From positions 1-17,972 of the forward strand of contig LNKV01000129.1 in NCBI GenBank assembly GCA_001465935.1: DNA of 17,972 nt, read 5' to 3'. The DNA comes from Clarireedia homoeocarpa. Its lineage: Eukaryota; Ascomycota; Leotiomycetes; Helotiales; Rutstroemiaceae. Shown here piece after piece: positions 1 through 10,800 of the stretch. The stretch's first letter is position 1; each line of letters opens with the position of its first letter. Under the pieces are notes generated by a model. It did no database searches. It was not told where the DNA came from and saw only the letters and a list, made by a program, of their open reading frames with translations. Made by a program: the position numbers and the translations under genes.

Positions 1-830
1 AAAATCAAGAGTTAAATAACCCGCTTCAATCTTATAATACTAAGCTAGCTGATTGGGGACTATTTAAAACTAGTCTAGTTGATTTAGTCGAAAATAGCTT
101 AATTCTTAGTCAGGAACCTCTAGAGTTCACTAGAATTAATTTAAAGCTTAATATAATTAATCAAAGCTATTTAGAGTTGATTAGCTTAGAACTAACTCGA
201 TTAATCGGGCTAGTAGTTAATAAAGCGATTTCTAAAATAAAGCCGATATTAAGAGCTAAACCTTAGTAGACTAGCGAGTTAAAATATTTAAGAAAATCGA
301 TATTAATAGCTTAAAGGAAATTAAAGTTAAAATTACTAGATCCGGTTTTTTATTAAGAATAATACTAACTAGTATATAATTCTTATTTTTCAGTTATTAA
401 GTATATTAAAAAGGATTATTGGAATAGCTTCTTAGAGACTAGCAACCTAAAGATAATTTATAAAGCTTTTAACTATACTAAATTTTATTCGGATTATAAA
501 TTACTGATTATTTCTAGTTAAACTAGCTTTGAAGAGAAAGTAACTATTTTAAAGACTACTCTCTTCCCACAACCCCCTTTATCGACTAGTCCCGATTAGG
601 CAGGTTATATAGCTGATAGCTAGCTCGAGCTAATAATTAGCAAGCTAAAATTAATCTATTTAATTAAAATTAAAGGAAAAATATCTAGACCTAATAAAAT
701 TACTTAAGATATTATTAATAAAGTTTATTAAATTATTTTTTTTTATTCTTTTTAATAATCTGTATAAGTCTAAGACTATAGTAAGTCGGCTAGTAGCTAT
801 TTTACTAACATCTAAATATATATAAGCTAG
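1..830 (+). pseudogene. LINE (Tad-like) ORF2 fragment, RIP-degraded
   Basis: This is part of the endonuclease/reverse transcriptase ORF of a non-LTR retrotransposon, running in at the left edge. The frame with codons starting at positions divisible by 3 is open from 3 to 263. It then meets two adjacent TAG codons (264-269) exactly where LINE endonuclease-to-RT linkers carry a Pro-Trp-Trp motif followed by an E-L-x-x-L-R helix; TGG to TAG is the RIP change. The same frame continues without a frameshift through a YWNSFLETS segment (about 417-443), a proline-rich FPQPP stretch near 560-577 and an SRPNKIT segment near 685-705, matching the usual linker and the P-D-K/G-I start of LINE RT. Resemblance fades near 800-830. 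Trp, Gln and CpA-containing codons survive better here than further right. Clade assignment from memory is tentative; the LINE identity is fairly secure. Confidence 0.75.
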
Positions 831-1350
831 TTATATATATTTCTAATTTATTAAAATAATATTAAAAGTCTAGTTCTAATAAAAGAGATAAAAATAATAA
901 TAATAATTAAAAAGTAAAATTCTAAATTTAAATAATATTAAAGAAAAATATTAAACTTAAATAGCTTAGTTATATAATATTAAAAGTCTTAATATTATTT
1001 TCGTATTTTTAATTAGTTTTAGTTTATATTAAACTTCTAACCTAGTTATATAATATTTTTAAAAGTAGATATTAGTTTTATTTATATAAGTTAGATTAAT
1101 ATCTATTCTAAGTTTAATATTAAATAAAAGCTTTAGATTTAATTAATTAGTATTTAGTTTATCTTATAGCTTTCTTTGTTCTAAAATAAATTAGTAGTAT
1201 ATTAATATTAAATACTTTATAATCTCTTTTTAATTATATATATATTTGTTAGATAAGCTAAAGCCTAATTAGTATAAATAAACTTTAAGGTATTTATAGT
1301 CTATTTTAAATTAATAAAAGGTATTAGTAGTTATATATTTTATAATAGAT
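831..1350. other. Unassigned AT-rich stretch with short degenerate repeats
   Basis: No gene is recognised between the fading LINE and the start of the copia-like repeat. It contains about three degenerate copies of a motif like CTAGTTATATAATATT followed by AAAAGT (near 828, 967 and 1048) and runs of TA and AAT. A TGTTAG at 1247-1252 resembles a copia LTR start, but I found no matching copy elsewhere. It could be LINE remnant, a decayed solo LTR or other repeat. Confidence 0.3.
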
Positions 1351-2123
1351 AGAATTAAGAGTTTATTATAAAAAGATCTATATAGTATATATAATTATAA
1401 AGTGGAACTGATTATCTGATCGAGTATATATATAATTAGTTTTTATAAACTAATCTTTAAAGTTATAAAGCCGAGGCTTACAATCTATATTGTAATATTA
1501 CTAAAGATCGGTGATCTTAGTATACTACTTAAAACCTTTATTAATATATTATAATCTTTATTTATATTTCCTTTATAAATTATAAAATCAAATAGAACTA
1601 CTCTCCTTAACTTAAGATTCTTATTAATCTTTATAAATAAGATTGAGAATCTTAAAAAGAAAGAGAGGGATTAATTAATTATATCTTTATTTATTATTAT
1701 ATACCTAACTATTATTTAAACTATAATAGTTATAAGCCTAGTCTAATACTCACTTTACTATATAGAAAAACTATCTACTAGTTTATTTAAAAAGCTACTC
1801 TTTAAATACTTTCTTATATTTACTAATTACTTTTTCTTGTTTTTCTAATCTTAATAATTATTATATCTTAACTTGGAATAATTAGTAGTACTAAATTATC
1901 TACCTGATAATAATAAATAATATAGTTTTTAAAGTTCAAACGATAATACTAAGTTAAAAGAATATAGTATCTAGTTAATCCTGATATCTATAAAGAATTG
2001 ACCGGATTATTAACCGATATCTAGTTTAATAATTTAATTAGTAAAGATTAGTTTGTTTAGTCTTTATTAGAACTATTCTCTATATACTAACTAAAAGACA
2101 AGCTATATACTTAGTTACTTACT
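1351..2123 (+). repeat. Copia 5'-end repeat, copy A (left)
   Basis: This segment recurs in the same orientation at 17151-17918. The offset is 15,800 bp at the left end and 15,795 bp at the right, so there are only a few indels. Nearly all differences are C/T or G/A. Copy A keeps more G and C than copy B. The right-hand end, TTACTTACT at 2115-2123, is where the two copies stop matching: copy A runs on into copia gag while copy B meets unrelated DNA. The segment may be LTR plus leader plus the first part of gag, because a gag-like reading frame already runs through its last 170 bp. Alternatively, it and copy B could be the two LTRs of one long element. A precise LTR edge was not resolved. Confidence 0.75.
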
Positions 2124-3060
2124 AATTATAATACTAAGATAGATAAAACTAATAAAAAGAATATAAATATAAAAAATTATTTAAAGCTGAAATATCTATC
2201 GATCTAAGATATTTATAAGGATTTTATAATTTTATAAAAGTAATTTCAAAACAAGAAAGCTAAATATAATATTTACTATAAAGTCTTTAAAGATATTTAT
2301 ATATAAATTACTATAACTATAGATACTAATTTCTTTATCGATTATAGTTTATATAATACTGACTTTGATAATATTACTTTATATAATATTATCTATTCTT
2401 TTAAAACTCGCTTTATATTTTATAAATCAATAGTCCTAACTAATATTCAAAGAGAATATATTAATATACTTAATTAAATATAATATAGTCGGGTATCTTT
2501 AAGTAATTAGTATAAAAAGTAGAATATAGTTTATAATAAAGCTTATATATATTAATTAAATAAAATAAAAGAGATAATCATTATAACTATCTTTCTAGAG
2601 ATAATAAAAATCAAGATTAAACTAATCTAGATAAATAAGAAACTGAGATATATTATTATAAATTAATAACTAGATCTATTTATCTTAACTCTAAACTAAA
2701 TAAATATTATTCTCGCTACTTAATTAGCTAATAAATCTTATAAACTTAAAGAAAAAAGTGTTTTTATAATAGTAATCTCTATAAAAGATATTATAAAATC
2801 AGAGACTATCTTAGATAAGAAAGACAAACTTAAATCTAAATTTTAAAAAGATAAAAATAAATTAACTAAGAAAGAAAATAAGAATTATTTATATTACTTA
2901 AAAAGTTAGTTCTTTAATTTAGAGAATAAATATATATAGAAACTAGAAGATTATAGTTAGTTAAGAAGAGTATTAAAGAACAAATTAATTAAAGAAAGAT
3001 TTAGTAATATCGAAATTAGATAAATTAAAGAGAGGTTTAAATTATTTTAATAAAATAATC
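1950..3060 (+). pseudogene. Copia gag region, degraded
   Basis: This is the presumed capsid part of the copia polyprotein. From about 1960 the codon-3 frame reads as a plausible alpha-helical protein (for example NPDIYKELTGLL near 1976-2011, then SLLELFSIY near 2058-2084) and stays in register with the protease and integrase downstream. In-frame stops are TAA/TAG, mostly at likely Gln positions. Family identity rests mainly on position and frame, because copia gag is poorly conserved. A Tyr-x2-Tyr pair at 2886 and 2895 could be the first two cysteines of a zinc knuckle after TGY to TAY change, but the expected His is not there, so I do not call it. The start codon was not determined. Confidence 0.55.
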
Positions 3061-3199
3061 TAAGAAAGATAATAACTAAGAAAGGATTATTATAACTAAT
3101 AACTAACTTAATTACCTTTTTATTACCTTTCTCTAGAAAAGTTATAATAATAATTATTAATCTCTCTCTAGTAAATATTAGTAATCCTAATATATACTC

Positions 3200-3500
3200 T
3201 ATACTAGTTATTACTAATAAATACTATTTAGTAAACTCTACTCTTTTAGATAACTATAGTATAATATATTTAATCAATAATATCTCTTTACTTGATAATA
3301 GAAAAATTACTCGTTCTAATAATAATAATATCATCGAAGTTAGTATATTATTACTATTAATTATCGGACAAAGTATTTATATTATTAAGAATATTTTTAA
3401 TAGTCTTAAGAGACTTAATATAAAGAATCTTATTTTAATAAATATTATTCTTATTCTTAGTTTTTATATTAATATAGTCTCTAAATCTTAATTAGTAAAA
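3200..3500 (+). pseudogene. Copia aspartic protease domain, degraded
   Basis: The protease region is recognised by S-T-L-L-D-N (Asp codon at 3249-3251) followed by L-I-N-N-I-S-L-L near 3270-3290. This corresponds to the D-S/N-G-x-x-H-x-x-N-x-x-L-L pattern of fungal copia proteases; the active-site Gly codons have been changed. Further on, a G-Q-S-I-Y-I-I-K-N-I-F-N segment (about 3366-3401) and a Y-I-N-I-V-S segment (about 3465-3482) match the G-R-G-T-x-x-x-K-N-x-x-N and H-x-N-I-V-S blocks that close the domain. It lies in the same frame as gag and integrase. The enzyme would have cut the polyprotein; it is dead here. Confidence 0.7.
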
Positions 3501-3599
3501 ATAAATTTATAGTTTTATAATCTCGACTATATATTAAGATATAGTATATATAAGAAAAGTATAATCGTTGTATTATTTATATAAAAGTATAATTTAGTC

Positions 3600-4760
3600 T
3601 TTTTAGAATTTAAGAAAATCGTTTCTTATTATCTAATTAATCTAAATAATATTCTTATAAGTAAAGTTATAATAATATACTTAGTTATCTATTATAAAAT
3701 CAATAAATCTTTTAAACGATCACGCGATCCTCTATCTAATAGAGAGAACACTATATAAATATAGTATAATAGAACTAAGTATCTCGAATAGAAAGCTTTT
3801 AAGTATTTAATAAATAAAGTAAGAAATATAAAAATTAAAAAGATTCTAAAAATTGATTATAAGTATTATATAAGAGTATATACTAAGTAGATTATCAACT
3901 ATTACTTAAAGAATTAATAACTATTATAACTATTTTATAAAGTTATATAGAATCTTTTCGACTTCTTAATATTATTCAATAAATACTTATAGTTATTATT
4001 AATTAAAGAGTTATATAATAATAAGATCTTTGGAATTCTACTTATTAATAAGACTTATTATAAAGTATTCCGGATAATTACTAATTTTAAAATATAAGTA
4101 AAGTGATAATATTACTTATCTATTTATATTATTAAATAAAATAATAATAGATCAGTAATCGGTATTAATAGATATATAGAGTTTAAATAATAGATATTTA
4201 TAGAAGGAATTGAAATTAAGCTATTACTAACTTATACTTATAAGTTAAATAGTATAATAGAGTATATAGATTAGAAGGTTATTATTAAAATAATAAAAAT
4301 ATAAACTCAAGCGAATCTCTTATCGAAGTTATAGTCCGAAATTATATAAATAGTAATTTATTTATATAATATAAATCTATTATAATAAAGAAACTTTAAG
4401 ATACTAAATAAAGTCTTAGATTCGTAGTTTAAATAATATTTCCGATAGTATAACCTAGTATTAATAATATTAATTATTATTGATTTATATCTAAACTAGA
4501 ATAGTATATACTATTATAACTATCAAGTTTATCTTTTAGATAAGAAACGAGAAATTGATATTAATAAACGATAATATAAAGTTAATCCTCGAGTTTATTT
4601 AAAATACTTAGTAAATTATATATTTGGATTATTAATTTACTGAATATAAATACTAAAGTTTAATAAGATTATTATTATTTATAATATCTAGTTTAATAAA
4701 AATATTATTTACTTTAAAGCTAATAAGAACTAAGAAGTATTTTTAAAAGAGTATTTAAAT
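3600..4760 (+). pseudogene. Copia integrase domain, degraded
   Basis: This is the integrase of the copia polyprotein, which would insert the cDNA. The zinc-binding part ends near 3858-3880, where two Cys positions read Tyr (Y-K-Y-Y-I-R-V-Y). The core shows N-N-R-S-V-I-G-I-N near 4143-4169 (after the second catalytic Asp, now Asn), then E-G-I-E-I-K-L-L-L-T-Y-T-Y (about 4206-4244), matching the conserved block before P-x-x-N-G-x-x-E-R, and T-Q-A-N-L-L-S-K-L (4305-4331), the family's helix. Y-L-Y-N-I follows near 4360. The C-terminal block K-Y-L-V-N-Y-I-F-G (about 4600-4626) matches the G-Y-L-V-G-Y motif of copia integrases. One frame throughout; the inactivating changes are transitions. Confidence 0.8.
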
Positions 4761-5217
4761 AAAATTATTCGAACTTTTAATCTTAAGATTATTGAAAATC
4801 CGGATAGAATAATATTAAAAAATAATAATATAAATAATTTTAATATAGTTATTAAAGAGATTACTTTATAAAGTATTAATAACTAGAAATATTATAAGAA
4901 GATCTCGAGAATAGAGAAGTTTAATAATAATAAATAAAGTTTTTTTAGTAATTTATAATTTTTAGATAATAACTTGTATTTAAATAAAAGTAATAGTAGT
5001 TTAAATATATAATATTTATAAAATCAACTTAAAGATCAAACTAATATTAAAATTAAAACTATAATTAATTAAATTTAAAGTATAAAGATTAATACTTTTA
5101 TTAATAATAAGTAAAGTTAGAAAGAAAGATAAATAGAATATAAAATATCTAATAAGTCTATATTATTTACTTTATTAATAATTAAAAAAGTTAATAAGTT
5201 TAAAAATAAAATAGATT
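4761..5217 (+). pseudogene. Copia integrase-RT linker, left part
   Basis: This is the poorly conserved linker of the copia polyprotein, left of the gypsy insertion. In frame it is rich in Asn, Lys and Ile codons (AAT, AAA, ATT), as expected if an acidic linker rich in GAT/GAC/GAA was mutated from G to A. No motif identifies it on its own; the assignment follows from the frame and from lying between the integrase C-terminal block and the RT resumed at 11856. Confidence 0.5.
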
Positions 5218-5222
5218 ATAAT
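5218..5222. repeat. Target-site duplication ATAAT (left)
   Basis: The five bases ATAAT directly precede the left gypsy LTR and are repeated exactly at 11851-11855 after the right LTR. Five bases is the normal duplication for Ty3/gypsy integration. In DNA this AT-rich a chance match is possible but unlikely, and it coincides with ends set independently by LTR alignment. Confidence 0.75.
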
Positions 5223-5439
5223 TATAACGAGACTGTTAATAAAGATACTAAATAACCTTAGAATTAATAACTATAGAGTTAAAAGGATTATAAGGGCTCG
5301 AAAGCTTATATATAAGAAGTGATTATATACTATATTATATATATACTAATATATACTAATATATATTTAATATCTAACTTACTTTTAAAAAGATTATATC
5401 TTTATATAATATCGTAATAATTTAATTAGAATTATTATA
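5223..5439 (-). repeat. Gypsy LTR, 3' end of element (left)
   Basis: This 217-bp LTR begins TATAACGAGAC and ends CAT/TAT-type TTATA, giving inverted ends TATAA..TTATA that would be TGTAA..TTACA before RIP. It aligns without a gap to 11634-11850. By eye there are about 29 differences, all transitions and no transversions. Confidence 0.9.
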
Positions 5440-5454
5440 TTACTTCTTTTTTTT
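5440..5454 (-). other. Probable gypsy polypurine tract
   Basis: Immediately inside the left LTR the plus strand is almost all pyrimidine (one A in 15 bases). On the coding minus strand this is a run of A and G directly upstream of the 3' LTR, the expected place for the plus-strand primer. Its position supports the minus orientation read from the domains. Confidence 0.6.
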
Positions 5455-6349
5455 AAAAAAACTTACTCTTGAATATTCTAATTACTTTATTAATTATTAT
5501 TTGAATTATATATCTTTAAAGTTTCTTTTTAATAAATATAAATAATTTAAATAGTTCGTAATAAATAAATATAGTTATAAAAATAATAATAGTAGCTTCT
5601 TAGTTTAGCGATATTATATTTTAGATATTATAAAGTTTAGAAATTATTTCTTATTTATTATAGTTATTAAGTAGTCTTCCTTAATATAATTATAATTATC
5701 TTCTCTAGATTCTTATAATCGAAGTTATTCGAAAAGAAATATTAAAAGGTTAGATACTTTTAAGTTAATTTAATAGAAGTTTCGAAGTAGTATTAAAGAT
5801 ATTTTAAGATCTGATATTTTATACTAAATTAGATCGATATTATAACCTCTCTATTATATATAGTACTCTAATAATCTTTATTTTAAATAGTAAACTAGTA
5901 TTTACTTTATTTTATATTTATTTATTTTTATAATATTAATTAGCGAAGATAGTTTATTATATTAATCTAATAATAAGTTATTAACTATCTTTCTTAACTT
6001 GTCGGCTAGGAATATATTATAAATTCGTATAATATTAAATAGATCTAGATAATAAGAATAACTAATATATTCTAAAATTTTAAAATATTTACTAATAGAG
6101 TAATCTAATTTCTTGAATAGTTATTATATTAATAGATATTATATATCTAATTAGATATAGTTATTAATTTAAAAGTCTATTAACTAGTAATACTTATTTA
6201 TTTATTTAACTATTTACTTTTAAATAGCTATAATAATAAAGTAAGTATATTTTAAAACTTTACGATTATAATAAGTATAAGTATAAATATCTTAAATATT
6301 AAAGTTATTAATTAAAGAATATTTAGTTAACTTCTAATCTTATATAACT
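5455..6349 (-). pseudogene. Gypsy integrase C-terminal region and 3' end, degraded
   Basis: This is the stretch between the integrase core and the polypurine tract, about 900 bp, and should encode the integrase C-terminus and any tail domain. I read short protein-like runs on the minus strand but none that I can match with confidence, and no chromodomain. Assignment is by position only. Confidence 0.4.
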
Positions 6350-7020
6350 CTAAAAGTATATCTATAAAGTATTTCGAAGAAAAATAAGTTACTAAGAGAA
6401 GAATATAATAAAGTTAGTTATATATAATTTATTATTAATAGGAATTCAAATTAGTTATCTTGATGATAATTAATAAAGAGTCTTAGTTACTTTTATAAGT
6501 ACTAGTTATAGACTTCTATCTACTTATCAGTTTAGAGATAATTAATAGTAGAAAGCTTGATCTTAGTTTTAAAGATATTATTAAATTTAGTTTAAAATAA
6601 AGATATAAACTAAAAGTCTCGATTAAATAGTATTATTATAAGTAGATTATAATATTAGTAGATATATAAAATATAAAACTTAATTTAATCTTTTATAATA
6701 ATAATTTTATAATATAGAATTATAATAGTTTATTTAAATAAACAGTCGATAATAATAAATATATTATTATATTTATACTTGTCTTTATTAAAACTATAAT
6801 AATCTATTATAATATATTTTTATATATAAGTTAGAACTAGTAATAAATAGAGTAGTTCAGATATCTTATCTCTCGGAACTAAGCTTCAACGATATATATA
6901 GTAATTACGGATATATATAACGATATTATTCTTTATAAAATATTAGTAATAATACTCTTTAAAAAGTAAATAAGTCTTTTTAATATCTAGATAAGTTATA
7001 ATAATAGAGTTATATATTTT
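6350..7020 (-). pseudogene. Gypsy integrase domain, degraded
   Basis: On the minus strand the zinc-binding block reads K-E-Y-Y-Y, then I-K-N-N-I-V-x-Y-I-R-N-Y-Y-I-Y-R (ending at about 6889-6909), matching W-P-G-M...V...Y-x-x-x-C-x-x-C-x-R with both Cys codons turned to Tyr. The first catalytic region appears as I-D-Y-Y-S-F-N-K-D-K-Y (about 6800-6770) with I-I-I-D-C-L-F-K after it, and N-R-D-F-x-F-I-S at 6601-6624 is the S-D-R-G-x-x-F block. The catalytic Glu survives as GAA (6514-6516) in T-D-K-x-I-E-V-Y-N, corresponding to T-D-G-Q-T-E. All of these lie in one frame. The domain would have integrated the element's cDNA. Confidence 0.88.
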
Positions 7021-7429
7021 ATAAATAAGAAAGATTTTTAAATTCTTAATATCAAAGATAATAAAGTAGTTTTTATAAAGTAATAAACCTTTCTTAACTT
7101 CGAACTTAGATTTGAATTTTAATTCTCTTTGATTTACTATAATTCGTAAAGTTTATAAGGAATTATAATCGTAGTTCGCTTATAAAATATAAGTAACTAG
7201 ATTAATAAAACTTATAAAATTTATAAGAGTATTCACTTTAAAAGTAAATTTATTAAAATAATTATATATATAGAAAGCTAAAATCTAAGAGTCTAATTTC
7301 TTATCTTTAAGTAATTACTAAATATATTACTCTTTTTTAGACTTATTTTAGAAATCTAATTTATCTTCTTTTCAAATAAGAGTATCTATTATAAAGTTAT
7401 TTTTATTAAAACAATATATAATAAGAAAG

Positions 7430-7740
7430 TGATAATTAACTAGAAGTTCGATCTATTAAGTTTACTAGATATTAAGTACTTTAGTTATTATAAAGTATTC
7501 TAAGACTTTATAATTAGTATAAACTCGGATCTAATATAAAGTATTTATTAACTTAGTATATTAATATAAGAATAACTTTATAATTATAAATATTTCTTTA
7601 TTATAAACTTTATAATTAAACTTAGCTAGTTATATTGTTTTTAAGAAATATACGATTAGAAGCTAGTTATTATTATATTTCTAAGATAATATACTTACTA
7701 TAACTCTATCCGATATATTAGTTTCGAGTATATAAAAAAG
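7430..7740 (-). pseudogene. Gypsy RNase H domain, degraded
   Basis: Read on the minus strand from about 7725, the sequence gives E-T-N-I-S-D-R-V-I-V-S-I-L-S, the match to the E-T-D-A-S-D-x-A-x-G-x-V-L-S start of gypsy RNase H. It continues with Y-F-L-K-T-I, then F-N-Y-K-V-Y-N-K-E-I (about 7615-7585; family N-Y-x-x-x-D-K-E-L-L-A-I), and T-N-Y-K-V-L-E-Y-F (about 7510-7484; family T-D-H-x-x-L-x-Y-F). Catalytic Asp codons read Asn through G to A. It is in frame with RT and integrase. Confidence 0.88.
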
Positions 7741-8049
7741 GTTATAATTATAATATTATAGAAGTAGGATAGAAGTTAATATTTCTTTAAATATATTAAA
7801 TAACTACTAACAGTTAATATCAAAGTTAAAATAAATTATAATCTTTATTAGTTTGATAAAAGGCTTTATAATTATATTAAAATCGCGGATAAATCGTCGA
7901 TAAAAATTATAAAAGCTTAAGAATAACTAAATACTTTTAAATATAATCGAGTATATCTATTTCTAGATAATAATAACTTTTTCGAGATTAACTTCGATAT
8001 TATCAGTTGAGATAATAAAGCTAAAGTACTTTATATATTTAATATTAAA

Positions 8050-8680
8050 TTTATATTTTTTAAAGTTAGTTTATAAACTAGTATCTTTAAGTCTTTAAAA
8101 TATTTAAATAATATAAACTATATATTTAAATTTATTTTCCGAGTAAATTAAGATATTATTAAAGTAAGTAATATAAAAAATATCAAGAAAATCAAATAGA
8201 ATATTATTTATATAATATTAATAAGTAGCTAGACTATTAGTTAATCTAAATAATATAACTTTATATTTATATATATTATACTAAGTCTGAAATATAATAT
8301 ACTTTTTAGAAGCTAAGTCTATATAAATATAATAGAATACTTAATAGATATTTAATTTAGTAAAGACCTTTATTTTTAAAAGCCTAGTTAAAATCTTATT
8401 AATAAGTAGAAGTAGATATTTATCTTTATAAATAAAAGTATTTAGAGTTTAGAAGTTAATATATAAATAAAAGAAACTATTAGGCTTTCTTATAAATAAA
8501 ATAGAAATTATAAAAGATATTTAATTTAACTTAATAAAGTTTTTAAGTAGGTTATTTATAATATATTCTTTAATTACTTTTAGCTCTTCTAATAATATCT
8601 TATAAAGAGGATTATACTTAAGAGCTTTTTCTTTATCGTCCTCTAATTAGATCTTATAGTTATATAAACGATAAAGTAGA
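8050..8680 (-). pseudogene. Gypsy reverse transcriptase domain, degraded
   Basis: This is the polymerase of the gypsy element. The minus strand opens with Y-D/N-Y-K-I-x-L-E-D-D near 8660 and P-L-Y-K-I-L-L-E-E-L-K-V-I-K-E-Y (about 8620-8563), matching P-L-Y-x-L-S-x-E-E-L-x-x-L-x-E-Y. Further on, Y-N-I-Y-K-Y-K-V-I-L-F-R-L-T-N-S (about 8285-8238) corresponds to Y-G-x-x-E-x-x-V-M-P-F-G-L-x-N-A. The catalytic box is T-Y-F-N-N-I-L-I-Y-S (8140-8169), which is A-Y-L-D-D-I-L-I-Y-S with both Asp codons changed to AAT. Q codons appear as TAA. The loss of both Asp residues alone would abolish activity. Confidence 0.92.
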
Positions 8681-8689
8681 AGGAGGTTA

Positions 8690-10430
8690 AACTCAGACTT
8701 CGAGAATATATATATATATATTATATATTTAACTAGTATAAATAGTTCAATATCAATATTTATAAAAAAGTATATAATAGTAAAATAGTTAGTTAAAGCT
8801 AGTAACTATATAACTAGAGTAGCTAAGTTTTACTTAGATATTTACTACTTTTTTTACTAGTTAATAAGATTATTAACTTTTTATAAAATAATTATAAAGA
8901 GTTTATTATTACTATCTCTTTTATAAATATAGTTTATTACTATAATAAAGATTATATATATCTTTATAATATTTAACTTATATTATAAGAAAGAGATCTA
9001 GAAAGACTTTAGAAGTTTTTTAAGTTTAGTATTAAATATAGAAGTTATAAACTCGACTAGTTTCAGCTCTTTTTCTATATAGATAATAGAATATTTAATC
9101 TAGACTTTATAAAATAAACTCTTTATAATTAGAATAGCTTTGTTTTTAGTAAAAGAAACTAGACTATTATTTAAAATATTTAGTAGATTTATTTAAAAGT
9201 AGAGTAATAAATATATAATAAGTAAATTTAATATTTTTCTATTTATATATTACTTTTTAGTAATAATTATACTAATAAAAAATAGTTTTTTCTAATAAAT
9301 TTTTAAGTCTAGATTATTCTAGTTAAATTTTCGATCTTAATATTCTATATTAATTTAATAGATCTTATTTATTATCTCGGGCTTATATAAATAAGTCTTA
9401 ATATTATAAGTTCTTATATATATTTAAAAGATAAACAAGTCTTTAAACTAAATAAAATATCTTTAGATATAATCGACTAATACTCGATTTTTAATAAGCT
9501 ATTTATATTCTAATATTACTATATATATACTTAAATAGATAATTAGAAAGAAAGTAAATAATTAGATATAATTATCGATTATAAAGTTTATTAAAGTATA
9601 ATAGATAATTAGAAGTCTATTTTAACTATTATATCTTTTAATTTATAAAAGCGTTTTTAAGTATTTAATTATAGGCCTAAGACTATAATAAAGTTATTAA
9701 AGAAAAAAAATATTAATTAGTATAAAGCTATTTACTTCGGAATTAATAAGAGTTTTAATTTAATAGAAGATATTACTTTTTACTAATTTATATAATATTA
9801 TTATATAGTTTCCGTTTATTAGTTTAATTAAATCTAAGTATCTTATATCTCTCAAGCTATTTAAGAAAGAGTTTTTATTTAGATATTATCTTTCACTTAG
9901 TCTACTTTTAATTACTTCGTATAAACTATAGTTTTAACTTGAACTTTAACTAGAATATTATCTTCTTTTTCTATTTCCTCTATTATATCTTTATAAAACT
10001 TATACTCGACTTTATCTATTATATAGTAAAGAGTCTAGACTCGAGTATTAAAAGTAAAAAAGAGGGAACTTCGAGTAAAGCTATTAATTAGTAAAGTAGC
10101 TTTTTAGTTAAAAAAGAAGTAATATAATATATTAGAAAATAAAGTTGATTATATAAATAAAGTAATAATAAAGATACTAAGTTGATTTTAAAAAGTTTAC
10201 TAACTTTTAATATAAATAGTAGCTCGATCTCGATAGTTTATTATAATTATTATTATTTTAATAAAAGCTTATTAAGTTTATTTATTTATTATAATACTAG
10301 TATTATTCGTATCTAGGTACTAAAGTACTTATATATCGGCTTTATAATCCTCGCTTCTAAGATAATCTATAAGTGAATATATTTAGTAATTATTATTCAG
10401 CTTCCTAATAAAGTTTTAATATTTATTCTT
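8690..10430 (-). pseudogene. Gypsy gag C-terminus to protease region, unresolved
   Basis: This stretch lies between recognised gag and RT on the minus strand and should hold the nucleocapsid zinc knuckle, protease and the lead-in to RT. I could not confirm a zinc knuckle or a D-S/T-G protease site. A V-L-V-D run in the pol frame (Asp codon 9472-9474) is suggestive, but the following codons do not fit a mutated D-S/T-G-A. The gag frame and pol frame differ, so the frame change must fall inside this stretch. Confidence 0.4.
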
Positions 10431-10800
10431 TAAGTTAGTCTTATTAGTAATACTAACTAGAAGCTCGAACTATTAATAGAAGAATTTAAAAGGTTAGTCT
10501 TCGAGTTAAACAAAGTATATATATATATTTTAAGTATATTAATATTTAGTTAGATCTATTAAGAAGTTAATTACTTTATTAATTATTTACTCGAATATAA
10601 TATTATCTTAGATATACAATTCTTTATAATATTTAAAAGCTAAGTCTTCTAATTAGTTTAATACAAATAAGTATTTAATACTATTATTAATAAAGTTATA
10701 TTTATACTAGCTAATTCGATTTATAATAAACTTTCTTTATAATTAAATAATAAGCTTTTTTTTATTAAAAAGCTTATTAGTTAAATATAAGATTTTAAAT
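10430..10800 (-). pseudogene. Gypsy gag (capsid) segment, degraded
   Basis: The minus strand reads Y-L-F-V-L-N-x-L-E-D-L-A-F-K-Y-Y (about 10680-10630), then I-I-N-K-V-I-N-F-L (about 10590-10560) and L-E-D-x-P-F-K-F-F-Y-x-x-F-E-L-L (about 10506-10455). This fits the capsid pattern of fungal gypsy gag, in which a helix ending A-F-x-x-L is followed by an F-L-x-x-L-x-x-x-Y segment and an F-x-x-F-x-x-F-x-x-L-A segment. Stops are TAA/TAG at Gln or Trp positions. It lies in a different frame from RT/RNase H/integrase. Confidence 0.7.

Noticed and set aside
1247..1252. TGTTAG as the copia LTR start
   Set aside because: It resembles a copia LTR terminus, but the homology with copy B begins only at about 1351 and no second copy of the 1247-1350 sequence was found.
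2883..2935. CCHC zinc knuckle in copia gag
   Set aside because: Two Tyr codons could be mutated Cys, but the codon at the His position (TTC) cannot come from CAC or CAT by RIP, and the last spacing is wrong.
5455..6349. Chromodomain at the gypsy integrase C-terminus
   Set aside because: No W-x-V-E-x-I-L or Y-L-V-K-W pattern could be read, even allowing for RIP changes.
8706..8735. TA-rich runs as replication origin or structural element
   Set aside because: Such runs are expected throughout RIP-saturated DNA and this one lies inside the dead gypsy element.
9460..9480. Gypsy protease active site at V-L-V-D
   Set aside because: The Asp is in the pol frame, but the next codons TAT ATC cannot be derived from a Ser/Thr-Gly pair by transitions.
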